From: Omphiscola glabra
Taxonomy: Eukaryota; Mollusca; Gastropoda; Lymnaeidae
Length of the DNA stretch: 64,000 nucleotides
NCBI GenBank assembly: GCA_964017045.1
Contig: OZ024798.1
Span: 8,019,793 to 8,083,792, forward strand
Direction: 5' to 3'
Shown: positions 24,433-35,292 of the stretch, in pieces
Layout: each line of letters begins with the position of its first letter
How positions within the stretch are numbered: the stretch's first letter is position 1
Position numbers and translations under genes: made by a program
Notes under the pieces: model-generated
The model's database searches: none
Told to the model about the DNA's origin: nothing
The model's input: only the letters and a program-made list of their open reading frames with translations

Positions 24433-25488
24433 ATACAAGTACACATTTTATCTACTTATCTGACACCATATCTATACAAGTACACATTTTATCTACTTAT
24501 CTGACACCATATCTATACAAGTACACATTTTATCTACTTATCTGACACCATATCTATACAAGCACACATTTTATCTACTTATCTGACACCATATCTATAC
24601 AAGCACACATTTTATCTACTTATCTGACACCATATCTATACAAGCACACATTTTATCTACTTATCTGACACCATATCTATACAAGCACACATTTTATCTA
24701 CTTATCTGACACCATATCTATACAAGCACACATTTTATCTACTTATCTGACACCATATCTATACAAGTACACATTTTATCTACTTATCTGACACCATATC
24801 TATACAATTACACATTTTATCTACTTATCTGACACCATATCTATACAAGCACACATTTTATCTACTTATCTGACACCATATCTATACAAGCACACATTTT
24901 ATCTACTTATCTGACACCATATCTATACAAGTACACATTTTATCTACTTATCTGACACCATATCTATACAAGTACACATTTTATCTACTTATCTGACACC
25001 ATATCTATACAAGCACACATTTTATCTACTTATCTGACACCCTATCTATACAAGCACACATTTTATCTACTTATCTGACACCATATCTATACAAGCACAC
25101 ATTTTATCTACTTATCTGACACCATATCTATACAAGCACACATTTTATCTACTTATCTGACACCATATCTATACAAGTACACATTTTATCTACTTATCTG
25201 ACACCATATCTATACAATTACACATTTTATCTACTTATCTGACACCATATCTATACAAGCACACATTTTATCTACTTATCTGACACCATATCTATACAAG
25301 CACACATTTTATCTACTTATCTGACACCATATCTATACAAGTACACATTTTATCTACTTATCTGACACCATATCTATACAAGCACACATTTTATCTACTT
25401 ATCTGACACCATATCTATACAAGCACACATTTTATCCACTTATCTGACACCATATCTATACAAGTACACATTTTATCTACTTATCTGC
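24432..25488. repeat. 41-bp tandem repeat, ~26 copies, with higher-order pattern
   Basis: The unit is atctatacaagcacacattt plus tatctacttatctgacaccat. Three subtypes exist (caagcac, caagtac, caattac). The rare caattac subtype occurs about 24806 and 25216, ten units apart, each within the same local order of subtypes. Confidence 0.98.
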
Positions 25489-25615
25489 CAATGTTTCTGG
25501 TCAGTTAGCGACTTAATGTGACTTCTTTTCAAAAAGCTGCTGAACGTGTGGTATGACTGAGCATTCGTTTTCTTAGTTAAATATGGCTCATTAAATCAGT
25601 TTAGTCCTGAACACA

Positions 25616-26093
25616 GGCATCACAAACTAAGCTCTCACAAACTAAGCTCTCACAAACTAAGCTCTCACAAACTAAGCTCTCACAAACTAAGCTCTCACAA
25701 ACTAAGCTCTCACAAACTAAGCTCTAACAAACTAAGCTCTCACAAAATAAGCTCTCATAAACTAAGCTCTCACAAACTAAGCTCTAACAAACTTAGCTCT
25801 CACAAACTAAGCTCTCACAAACTAAGCTCTCACAAACTAAGCTCTCATAAACTAAGCTCTCACAAACTAAGATCTCACAAACTAAGCTCTCACAAACTAA
25901 GCTCTCATAAACTAAGCTCTAACAAACTAAGCTCTCACATACTAAGTTCTCACAAACTAAGCTCTCACATACTAAGCTCTAACAAACTTAGCTCTCACAA
26001 ACCAAGCTCTAACAAACTAAGCTCTAGCAAACTTAGCTCTCACAAACTAATTTCTCACAAACTAAGCTCTCACAAACCAAGCTCTCACAAACA
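25616..26093. repeat. 15-bp tandem repeat, ~32 copies
   Basis: The unit is tcacaaactaagctc. The left third is almost perfect, and the right third has more variants (aacaaactta, catactaag). Confidence 0.97.
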
Positions 26094-26455
26094 TTGACAC
26101 CCCGGGTCAACTAACAGAAAGACGAGGATGATGACTCTGTCAAGTAAATGGCATCTCGTCGTTTGATTGACTATTAAGCTCTTATCTAAAGCTGATTTTG
26201 GCGAGCCTCATGTTGGTGAGGCGCCACCACCCTACCCCCCCCCCCCCCACCCCCAACGCCACGACTCTGAACACAACATTCATCTTATAGAAAAGTGTTT
26301 CCATTCACATTTTTGATCCGATTAAAAGAAATTAAACCAATTTAATTTTAAGTACAGTTGAAACGTGCTATTTCATCATTTTATTGCTGGAGTTCCTTTA
26401 TGTTAACCCTGAGAAATGGGGGGTCTTCATTTCTTTACTATTGATTTCAAAACAA

Positions 26456-26717
26456 CTCGATACCGAAGCATATTTCACAAGCCCATCTCGATACCAAAGC
26501 ATATTTCACAAGCCCATCTCGATACCGAAGCATATTTCACAAGCCCATCTCGATACCAAAGCATATTTCACAAGCCCATCTCGATACCGAAGCATATTTC
26601 ACAAGCCCATCTCGATACCAAAGCATATTTCACAAGCCCATCTCGATACCGAAGCATATTTCACAAGCCCATCTCGATACCAAAGCATATTTCACAAACC
26701 CATCTCGATACCACAGC
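26456..26717. repeat. 31-bp tandem repeat arranged as 62-bp dimers
   Basis: The unit is tcgataccgaagcatatttc plus acaagcccatc. Units alternate strictly between ccgaag and ccaaag, so the true duplicated block is a 62-bp dimer, repeated about four times. Confidence 0.97.
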
Positions 26718-28049
26718 TTATTTAGCACACATTCACGATTTTTCAAAAGCTAATAAAATGTATATAGAACTGATTTTTTGGATCTTGGGGGGGGGGGGGG
26801 GGAGGGGTGAAGGAGTATGTTGTTGCATCTGTCCTCACGCTAATTAGGACAAGTACTACGTCCTTACTCACCACTTCATTACAACCTCTTGATGTGACGC
26901 ACAAGAGCAATTGTAAAGGAAACATAAAACGTGAATTTTTTTATTTAATAAAATAAAATACTTTTTTTTCACGCGATTTCAATAACGGCAAAAATAATCA
27001 TTCGTAACAATCAGAGGCGTCTCTGGGGTGCGAGAAATAAGGGGACCACTGACAATTGTGAACAAAAACCCCCACAAAAAAAACAAAACAACATTAAAAA
27101 TGACATCCTTGATATATTACCAACTCTAAAGATGTGTTGGCGCCGACGATGGAAAGATAAATTTGTTATACTATGAATAATGTGTAATCAACGTAACGTA
27201 CTCGTATAATTCAGAGTGGGATGACAATTTAATTTTGGGGGATCCCAAAGAAACTCCCGATCATGTGGAGAGAGCAACATTCAATTTTGTGAGTAACATG
27301 GGAACATAGCCTTGGAATGAGATGAAGTAAGAATTAACGGGAGATCACAAGGAAATCCATTCTTTTATTTCACTTAATTTGTTCTTATCAAGCAAATTGG
27401 ACCATGGATCCCCGTGTCAAAATTGCACATCACGTTCCGCCATAATATTATTATTATTATAAGATGTTTTTTATAGCGCAGTACCCCAACCTAGGGCTGG
27501 GCTCACCACGCTGTGCAAACAATTTAACAAACATAATCATGAACTTAAAAATGAACATACATTAATTAAATAAAACAAAACAAATGTGTATTTGCCGAAC
27601 CATTCCGCAACATTTTAAATGTCAAGCTATGGACGGCACCCAGCAGTATCGTCTATCGGTCAGAGGGGGGAATCAGTCAGGATAGCAGAATTTAAAGAGA
27701 TGTGGATTTTACCCCGCTTCATAACAAACGTAAATTTTACCCCACACAACAACAAACCAAGATTTTACCTCAAATCAAACATATAAACACATTAAGTTTA
27801 CATCACGTGATCTTGTTATACCTTTATTAAACATGACAGTTATAAAACACACCCAAATATCGAACACTCTTCATATTCAATACCTTTGACTACGTCATAG
27901 TTTCTAGATCAGATGTCCTCAAACTATTGTAACTTTGTACCACTTATGTAAGCTCCCTAAGACTAAAGTAAAAACATGATACATTATTTTATAATTCAAA
28001 CTGAATAGATATGGATGTATTTCCCCTTTTTCTTACATCACTTTGTACA
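26718..28049. other. No gene; contains an ATT-tailed dispersed repeat
   Basis: A block at about 27447-27560 (attattattattataagatg, then agcgcagtaccccaaccta) looks like the tail of a dispersed element. A related attattattatt plus ggctctctgcgctt occurs at 23915-23960. The rest, apart from G and C runs, is unrecognised. Confidence 0.4.
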
Positions 28050-28057
28050 ACCTAGAA

Positions 28058-28307
28058 CAGTGGTCGGCAACCCACGGTCTAGAACAGTGGTCGGCAACCC
28101 ACGGCCTAGAGCAGTGGTCGGCAACCCACGGTCTAGAACAGTGGTCGGCAACCCGCGTTTCATTGAAAGAATCGATGCGGCACTGTTATTTTTAAATTTA
28201 TTATTATTTAATTTTTTTTCACGATAAATGGCTCCTAAAATATTTTCTTAACAAATATAATTTTTTAAAAAATGCCTAAATTACTCTAAAAAGTTTTCCG
28301 ACACCTG
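28058..28307. mobile_element. hAT-type MITE (250 bp) with tandemly copied left end
   Basis: The left terminus is CAGTGGTCGGCAACCC and the right terminus is ttttccgacacctg, an imperfect inverted repeat. Flanks acctagaa (28050-28057) and acctaaaa (28308-28315) match at 7 of 8, a convincing target duplication. The first 27 bp, including part of the flank, are repeated four times (28051-28155). Confidence 0.75.
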
Positions 28308-28486
28308 ACCTAAAACCATTGAATGTACGAGTGTTCCGTGTACCACATGCTTAGAACCTTTGTACTAGGAAACCCTTGTTTGTTGACGTCATATATTTGT
28401 ATCTTATAGAAACAATTACGTTATAAAGGCTTAAATCATGCACCAGAGAGATGTTGCGTCTTGTCTGTCTCTCTTTCTCTCTCCTT

Positions 28487-28553
28487 CATACACATACGCA
28501 CATAAACACATACACACACACGCGCACACACACACACACAAACACACACACTT
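28487..28553. repeat. CA-rich microsatellite
   Basis: A (ca)n tract with cgcg and taca interruptions, about 70 bp inside the intron from the putative first-exon donor. Confidence 0.9.
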
Positions 28554-28624
28554 AAGAACGGAAACACAAAACACCAAGAGTTAAATATAGAATCCCAAAG
28601 ATTTGAACAAAACACTTCACTTAC

Positions 28625-28738
28625 ACCGGCAGCGCCAAGCTCTCCGTTGGAAGCTGCTCCATTTTTCTCCGGGGACGGCTCCTCCTCAAAGAAAGGTCCT
28701 AGTGGAACCGAACCAAATCCTTGCAAAAACTTCTTCAT
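28625..28738 (-). CDS. Syt7: Synaptotagmin-7-like gene, putative first coding exon
   Basis: Read on the minus strand this is a 38-codon segment beginning at ATG 28738-28736 (MKKFLQGFGSVPLGPFF...). It ends at a consensus donor, GGT|GTAAGT, at 28625/28624. The exon ends in phase 0, and the next exon (17590) begins in phase 0, so the join is open. An in-frame stop lies upstream at 28795-28793 with no other in-frame ATG between, which supports this as the initiator. No transmembrane segment is present, although vertebrate synaptotagmin-7 starts with a short lumenal part and a membrane anchor. It could therefore be an alternative first exon giving a soluble form. It could also be an internal linker exon using a weak acceptor (TGATAG) just upstream. 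Acidic residues follow residue 17 (EEEPSPEK). Assignment to the gene rests on phase, strand and position, not on recognised homology. Confidence 0.5.
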
Positions 28739-28795
28739 AGTCCGCCCTATCAGACAATGGTCGTATGCCGGTGATTCCACACATAATAGACACTA

Positions 28796-30452
28796 GTCAC
28801 GAGTTTATGCCAAATCAAGAACTAGCGACCACGGGCGTACACGGCCGACCAGCAACACCGACCGATTTGAACAACTCCATCCTTTTATGCTATTCCGGTA
28901 AGAAGGAAAAATAAAAGTGTTTGTAAGGTTTTGAAACGGGAACCTCAGAGCCACAGAGCCTTAAAACCTCAAAGCCACGCAACATAAACAAGACGGGATG
29001 GAAGCTCTCTTTCGGAGCAGCCACTGGAGCAGTCAGTGGAGCAGTCAGTGGAGCAGCCAGTGGAGCACGTCTTTCGGGTTGGGCACCTCTTTGCCGGAAC
29101 ACGTTTTGGAAACAGTGATTCTTTAAAAACTACATCAAATGTGAACGAATTCGGTCGTATTTGCCAGGAGACATTCACTTAGATACGAACTGGTTGGCCA
29201 TTAAAACAAAATCTACATTGAAATGTGCATATTACAGACTGATTACCTTTTCATTCTGTCCTTTTACTATTTCAGAAGACATTGGACAATTCTAAGTCAA
29301 TCTTTACAGAAGGACAATATTAATGGATGTCTTCACGGGTGTCATTCGTGATAACAAGACACAAATCGGGCACAAAAATGGCCACCATATAAAAAATGGA
29401 CACACTAATGACACACTAATGACACTCTAAATTATAAAAAGTCGCAGGAATCACAGGAAGCAATCTGCGGCGCACGCACTGAATCCATTAAAGGGAGATC
29501 ATTGAGTAATTAGTTGTCTAAAATGTTCATTACACATGAAACAAAGCGCAGCTAAAGACTGGGGCCTCCATTCTTGATCCCTGGCAATGATTGGCTCAAT
29601 CAAAGCGACGCACACTGACACACACACACAGACAGAATCTCATGGTAACGAGAAAATTCCTGACGTAAAATTAATCCATGAGCCAACAGGCTTGGGATGT
29701 CGGGAAATAATAGGAACTCACATTGGACATAAAGACGGCACCACAGCATGCTAACCTCATGTCATCAATTGTCCTTTAACGTCATGTGTAAATGTCATAC
29801 ACCGCCACAAGCAATTTTTATTGAATAAATGTATCCTGGAAATCAATCTAATGTCACAAATGTCAGGTTAGGGACATTTCTATACATGGTATTTACTTCC
29901 GTAAAAAATGAAAGTTTTCAAAACCGTAACTTAGAAATAAGCCTCTAATCCATTCTTTTACACAAATACCAAATTATGAATTGTACACAGCGGCCCTAAA
30001 TATCCCATAATGAACGTTTCCATCAATTCCTGTCTTACACAATGAACATTTGGAGAGATTCAAAATCCAATGAACGAGTTCATAGATGGCCGCCACAAAG
30101 TGACCGTCGCTTCCAGGCCGTGATCGTATGCATCAGAGCGGACCAGGCCACGCAACACACAAAATCGTACTATCGACCCACGCATGGATGAATGGAGCGG
30201 CCGGGAGGAAGAAAGAAGGTAAAAATTCACGAGTTTTGCGTACTCGCTTGGAAAGAAATCGATAGAGCCCTCGCGATGGCCTCACACTTTCCAGCTCGAA
30301 GCAACATGGCCATTGAGTTGTCATTACGTGTGCTAACGTTTGATAAAATATCCACCAGTAAACAGGGAAAAAAAAAAGGGGGGGGGGGTTGCATTTCGGT
30401 GGACCAGTTCTGCAACATCAACATTATCTTTGGGACATTAAAAGTTTGAATT
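28796..30452. other. Upstream region of the synaptotagmin-like gene, no further gene seen
   Basis: Mostly unique-looking sequence with a 12-bp repeat (ggagcagtcagt, about four units, 29014-29065) and a poly-G run near 30380. If 28738 is the true start, the promoter should lie here. I see no TATA box or other element clear enough to call. Confidence 0.4.
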
Positions 30453-30912
30453 AAGATACTATGACGTGATATGACAGTAAGTCACACGACATAGACTTGT
30501 TGGTAAGATACATGACGGAGACATTTCAGTTAGAGACATGACAGACAGGTTAGTAAGGCACATGACAGAGACATGACAGTAAGACACGAGACAGTAAACA
30601 TATGACAGAGACATGACAGTAAAACACCTGCAAGAAAGACACATGACGATAAGGTACGCGACATGGACATGGCAGTAAGATGCATGACAGATACATGCCA
30701 GAAAGACACACGATGATAAGACACATGACAATAAGACATTTCAGTAAGACACAACAGAGTCATGACAGTAAGCCATTTCAGTAAGACATGACAGAGTCAT
30801 GACAGTAAGCCATTTCAGTAAGACATGACAGAGTCATTTCAGTAAGACATTTCAGTAAGACATGACAGAGTCATTTCAGTAAGACATTTCAGTAAGACAT
30901 GACAGAGGCGTG
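30453..30912. repeat. Degenerate 24-bp-type repeat
   Basis: Many diverged units of agtaagacatgacagagtca. They are most regular at the right end (30760-30910) and poorly conserved at the left, so the array may have grown at the right side most recently. Confidence 0.85.
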
Positions 30913-31039
30913 TTAATAAGACATAAGTGAAAATATAGTGCACACAAAAATAAAAATAAAGAGTAATTTGAAATAAATTGTCTTTCAGTGAAACTGTCAC
31001 CAGAAAATACAATTTAAAACAGCTCTCAAACAACTATTT

Positions 31040-31471
31040 GTAGTGTGGTCAGGCCATGCAATCTTATATTGCTAGTCTGGTCAAGCCATGTAATCTTATA
31101 TTTGTAGTCTGGTCAAGCCATGGACATCTTATATTGGTAGACAGGTCAAGCCATGCAATCTTATATTGGTAGTCTGGTCAAGCCATGTAATCTTATATTG
31201 GTAGTCTGGTCAAGCCATGTAATCTTATATTGGTAGTGTGGTCACGCCATGTAATCTTATATTGGTAGTCTGCTCAAGCCATATAGTCATATATTGGTAG
31301 TCTGGTCAAGCCATGTAATCTTATATTGGTAGTCTGGTCAAGCCATGTAATCTTATATTGGGAGTGTGGACAAGCCATGTAATCTTATATTGGTAGTCTG
31401 GTCAAGCCATGTAATCTTATATTGGTAGTCTGCTCAAGTCATGTAATCTTATATTGGTAGTGTGGTCAAGC
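31040..31471. repeat. 32-bp tandem repeat, ~13 copies
   Basis: The unit is aagccatgtaatcttatatt plus ggtagtctggtc, with single-base variants. Confidence 0.96.
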
Positions 31472-31475
31472 CACG

Positions 31476-31660
31476 GATACATTTGCGCAGGGGTGGGGGT
31501 GCGAAAGGGGAGTCCATCCCGGATGAGACTTCTTTTCTTTCTATTAAGGGGGGCATTTTTAGCTTACTGCAGAATGATTTCGTGGAAAGCCCTCTCTGGA
31601 CGTCACCAACCCTAGCTGCGCCACTGCATGCACCCATGGTAGCTACGCCACTACATGCAC
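31476..31660. mobile_element. hAT-like non-autonomous fragment with doubled right end
   Basis: The body (ggggggcattttta, gcagaatgatttcgtggaaag) resembles the MITE at 34315. The right terminus ctagctgcgccactg ends at 31626. A second terminus, gtagctacgccacta, ends at 31652, each followed by catgcac. The end plus flank has thus been tandemly duplicated (about 26 bp). The left end is not certain. Confidence 0.5.
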
Positions 31661-31774
31661 TCATGGTAGTATGCACGAAGAGGAGCGGGGTGGGTGACAT
31701 TTTCATTTCATTTCATATACTTTATTTTATACAACTTTAAAAATTTTCATTCTGTATGTGTTGTGGTTTTCATT

Positions 31775-31834
31775 AAATAGGGGTGGAAAAAATAATGACC
31801 GCCCCGGGTGCCACAAACTCTAGCTACGCCACTG
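31775..31834. mobile_element. hAT-like right terminus
   Basis: The sequence ends ctctagctacgccactg (CAGTGGCGTAGCTAGAG on the minus strand) and continues inward as accgccccgggtgccac. No partner end is found, so this is a solo or truncated terminus next to the 21-bp array. Confidence 0.45.
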
Positions 31835-31847
31835 TCTGTCATGTTAA

Positions 31848-32098
31848 TATGGGGATAGTCAAGATAATAATGGGGATAGTCAAGATAATAATGGGGATAG
31901 TCAAGATAATAATGGGGTCAGTCAAGATAATAATGGGGCCAGTCAAGATAATAATGGGGAAAGTCAAGATAATAATGGGGATAGTCAAGATAATAATGGG
32001 GATAGTCAAGATAATAATGGGGATAGTCAAGATAATAATGGGGTCAGTTAAGATAATAATGGGGATAGTCAAGATAATAATGGGGATAGTAAATATAA
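31848..32098. repeat. 21-bp tandem repeat, ~12 copies
   Basis: The unit is aataatggggatagtcaaga plus t. gtcagtc, gccagtc and gaaagtc subtypes are present. Confidence 0.96.
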
Positions 32099-32163
32099 TA
32101 ATTTATTGTCGCATCCTGGAATCCTCTTAATCCAATCATTTGACGTTAAGAGGTACTGTCAGG

Positions 32164-32352
32164 CAGAAGCGGATCTATACCAACATTACAGGAGGGGAAC
32201 TAAAAATCTGGTAAAAATGTGGAGGGGAGAACACCGCCTCAAGAGGTAAAGAAAAAAAAAGAAATAGTCCTTGAAAAAGCACATGTATTTATAAGAAATT
32301 TAAAAGTCAATTGGGGGTATTGTCCTGGAGCCCCCCTTTGAATTCGCCACTG
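32164..32352. mobile_element. Possible hAT-like MITE
   Basis: Left cagaagcggatctatacc and right ttgaattcgccactg form a partial inverted repeat 189 bp apart. The flanking 8-mers do not match, so the call is weak. Confidence 0.35.
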
Positions 32353-32393
32353 GCGTGTCCTACAAATACAATAATATGGTATCCTAGTTTCAG

Positions 32394-32531
32394 ATGGAGG
32401 AATCGCTTGATTGTCGTCGACCCACTTCGGGAATCGACTTGGATCACGTGACTGGAGGCTATTTCTATCTCAACAACAAGCCGCGAGCAGAAGACATCAC
32501 CAGGCCACGCCCACTGCACCATGACAAGTGA
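32394..32531 (+). CDS. Candidate 45-codon (terminal?) exon
   Basis: A frame opens at ATG 32394, immediately after the acceptor-like atcctagtttcag. It reads MEESLDCRRPTSGIDLDHVT, then GGYFYLNNKPRAEDITRP, and stops at TGA 32529-32531. The composition is protein-like and unlike the repeats around it. There is no family match that I recognise, no upstream exon on this strand, and an overlapping open frame on the minus strand. It could be a last exon, a short retained gene piece, or chance. Confidence 0.25.
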   Translation: MEESLDCRRPTSGIDLDHVTGGYFYLNNKPRAEDITRPRPLHHDK

Positions 32532-32811
32532 CTCACGCCATTCGGGGGTGGGGGTGGGGAACACATCTTTTCTTGACTCTTGTTGAAATTTTAGTGAATC
32601 AATCCGGGCTTTTTAGACAACCATCTTATCCTTTTATTTGGGGAAATTTAGGAGTAATATTTTGTGGCCCGGTGACTCGATAACAAGACTTAATGTGCCT
32701 AATTGTTATGGACTGTGAAATGATGGAAGATTTTGAAGTAGCGAGACCTTTAATCCCAATTTTAAGTTAGGCTTTGTACAAACTATTCGTTTATTGATTG
32801 TGACTGTGGAC

Positions 32812-32996
32812 CCAGCCCCACTACAACAACACCGGCATAAACAACAGCCCCACTACAACAACACCGGCCCCACTACAACAACACCGGCATAAACACCAGC
32901 CCCACTACAACAACACCGGCCCCACTACAACAACACCGGCATAAACACCAGCCCCACTACAACAACACCAGCCCCACTACAACAACACCGGCCAAA
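32812..32996. repeat. Compound 20/32-bp tandem repeat
   Basis: ccccactacaacaacaccgg is repeated, with or without a cataaacacca spacer, about seven times. Confidence 0.9.
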
Positions 32997-33823
32997 ACAC
33001 AGTTTATTTGGGACTTCTAACTACTACAACTTTCTTCATTTAAATGACTACATAATGAACGGTTGTGTCTTTGTAAGACTCATACATTTACTCCTCCCCC
33101 GTCAAGAAAATGTTTTAATGGATTTTTTTTTTAATTGATAATTGTTCATAAGAAACTTTTTCTAAAGCCAGTATACAAAAATGAATTGTGAGAAAACTTG
33201 TTGAAATAAACTGCTAAACGAGTTTGCCGCTTTCATTTTGAAAGCAAAATAAATAGCAAAAAATTAACTAAAAATATTGGCAGCATAATTCCCCTAGAAG
33301 CGTGAGGTTCCCTAGAGTCGTGTGGCCCCCTCGAGCATAATGCCGCCTAGAGGCATGTGGCCCCCCTCGCAGACGTAGCTAGCGTTATTAACACGGGACT
33401 GACATCATAGTCAAACATGATTGTAAACACAAATTCTTACATTATTCTTTCGATGGATTTCTGGGACAAAAAAAACATGTAGACAAGGGTTTTTCCCCTT
33501 TAAGAAGTATCCAACTTGTGATTGGCATTTATAATAATAATTTTGGAATGTGCCGATATTATCGTGGGTTAAAATGGGGTAACGTGCTGTCCACTGACTT
33601 TTAAATCAAACTAAATGGCCAAAATCTGTCAATATTCATGAACAAAATGTAAAGCACGTCGCCGCTAAACGAGTGAGTCTCCTAGAAGCGTGAGGACCTG
33701 GGACATTGCCCAGTGGGCCCATGCCTTAAGATGGCACTGCAACGACTACTACTACTTCTACGACTACGACTCCTCACAGTTTAAACATTTCATAAAGGAA
33801 ATCTTAACTCTCCATATTCATGT
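32997..33823. other. No gene; weak ccctagaagcgtgagg repeats
   Basis: Imperfect repeats of ccctagaagcgtgaggt occur at 33290-33370, and once more near 33680. The rest is unrecognised. Confidence 0.45.
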
Positions 33824-34000
33824 CTGGGCAACTCGTCAATGTTAGGGTTCTCACCTGCTAACACCGTCACCAGAATATACTTCACTGTGACGGCACGTGC
33901 TATGCTGAGCAACTCGTCAATGTTAGGGTTTTCACCTGCTAACACCGTCACCAGAATATACTTCACTGTGACGGCACGTGCTATGCTGAGCAACACGTCA
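33824..34000. repeat. 81-bp tandem duplication
   Basis: Two copies of exactly 81 bp (33824 and 33905), starting ctgggcaactcgtcaatgtt, plus a partial third at 33986. They differ by three bases. Both strands are open across the copies, but the frames have no recognised homology. Confidence 0.95.
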
Positions 34001-34136
34001 CTTATTTCACCTGTGCTGCTATGTGTCTGTGTTAAGCGATGCATCACTTATTTCAACTGTGCGGCTATGCGTCTGCCTGTGTCAAGCGACACATCACTTA
34101 TTTCAACTGTGCTGCTATGCGTCTGTCTGTGTCAAG
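33998..34136. repeat. ~47-51-bp tandem repeat, 3 copies
   Basis: Units contain cacttatttcaactgtgctg and ctatgcgtctgtctgtgtca, with small length changes. It directly follows the 81-bp duplication and shares its edge. Confidence 0.88.
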
Positions 34137-34314
34137 TCCAAGCACGTGCCACGAGATTGCCATCACACATGGCACATGCTGCTGCACACTTCCCAAGGGA
34201 TCAGCGATCAAATGGGTAAAACGTGAAACTCCGATATGGATCTTCCACACAATAATGCAATTCTGAAAGAGCTCTGTTGGGTCTATGATAAAAACAATAT
34301 TTGTAATATGCATG

Positions 34315-34458
34315 CAGTGGCGTAGCAATGCGGTGGGGAGGGGGACGGTCGGCCCCGGGCGGCACTTTTTCTTAATATGGAGGGCTGCATTTTCTGCATA
34401 CTGCTGAGTTCTTCCGTGGAAAAGGGTGGAAAAATTATCGACCCACCCCTGCTGGCAC
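34315..34458. mobile_element. hAT-type MITE (144 bp) with perfect target duplication
   Basis: The element starts CAGTGGCGTAGCAATGCGG and ends ccacccctgctggcac, an imperfect inverted repeat. It is flanked by identical 8-mers, tatgcatg, at 34307-34314 and 34459-34466. The internal ggagggctgcatttt and ttccgtggaaaag blocks match the fragment at 31476. Confidence 0.75.
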
Positions 34459-34758
34459 TATGCATGCCAAACACATTCTGATTTGTGTAAACTGTTTGCA
34501 TCGACACAATATAATGTGCTACCTAATGTTATTGCCATAATATTGTGTGTGCTGTCATGCATCTCTCCTTTGTATTAAGTTTCTAAAATCCTTCTATCCG
34601 ACGTGACATCACATCAACGTTTCGTTAACCTATTTCATTTCCTCGCTCATACGCCGTTACAATATCGATACGTCAGGGTTAAAATTTAACAAGCCAAAAA
34701 TTTCCGTTATGCAAGAAAACAACACAAAAAAAAAAACAAGCCCACTGGTTTGTACAAT

Positions 34759-34863
34759 GAACAGCCAACCAGCGCGCTAGAACAGCCAACCAGCGCGCTA
34801 GAACAGCCAACCAGCGCGCTAGAACAGCCAACCAGCGCGCTAGAACAGCCAACCAGCGCGCTA
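34759..34863. repeat. 21-bp tandem repeat, exactly 5 copies
   Basis: Five identical units of gaacagccaaccagcgcgct plus a (105 bp). This is a very recent expansion. Confidence 0.98.
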
Positions 34864-35157
34864 ATTTTTCCTAACTTAAGTTTTTGTTTCCAGACACCCG
34901 ACCTGTCACTAAATAAAGCGTATCATTTAATTACAGTAAAACCGTTGGGGTCTACAGAAAGTGATTGAATTTCCCAGAAATGTAACAATTATCGAATAGC
35001 AAGGGGAGCCACTCTTGAAAAGTATATCATTCTGGTACGAGTTACAACTCTTCTGGGCCAAATCTTTGATTTGAACACTCGTAAAAATCAATTTTATGTG
35101 ACCCTCTCATCCTCTCTTTTCATTACAGGACTCAGAGCCTCTTCTATTTACTACAGC

Positions 35158-35292
35158 GTTTGAGCCCCTTCCTTTTATAACACACTCGGAACCCCCTACC
35201 TTTTATAACACACTCGGCACCCCCTTCCTTTAATAACACACTCGGCACCCCCTTCCTTTTATAACACACTCGGCACCCCCTTCCTTGATTTA
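35158..35292. repeat. ~28-bp tandem repeat, ~5 copies
   Basis: The unit is cactcggcacccccttcctt plus ttataaca. Flanking diverged relatives extend to about 35350. Confidence 0.92.

Larger units (their letters stand above)
17591..28624 (-). other. Syt7: Intron between linker/C2A exon and the putative first coding exon (about 11.0 kb)
   Basis: The intron is inferred from the phase-0 borders at 28625 and 17590, and is only as secure as the upstream exon. It contains a decayed hAT transposase, a hAT MITE and at least eight tandem arrays with unit lengths from 15 to 41 bp. Confidence 0.5.

Noticed and set aside
27006..27040. hAT-like start (cagaggcgtctctggggtg)
   Set aside because: Only a short similarity, with no partner end.
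33790..34047. A conserved 27-residue repeat protein encoded by the 81-bp duplication
   Set aside because: Only two full copies, both strands are open, and there is no homology that I recognise; it is better explained as a simple tandem duplication.
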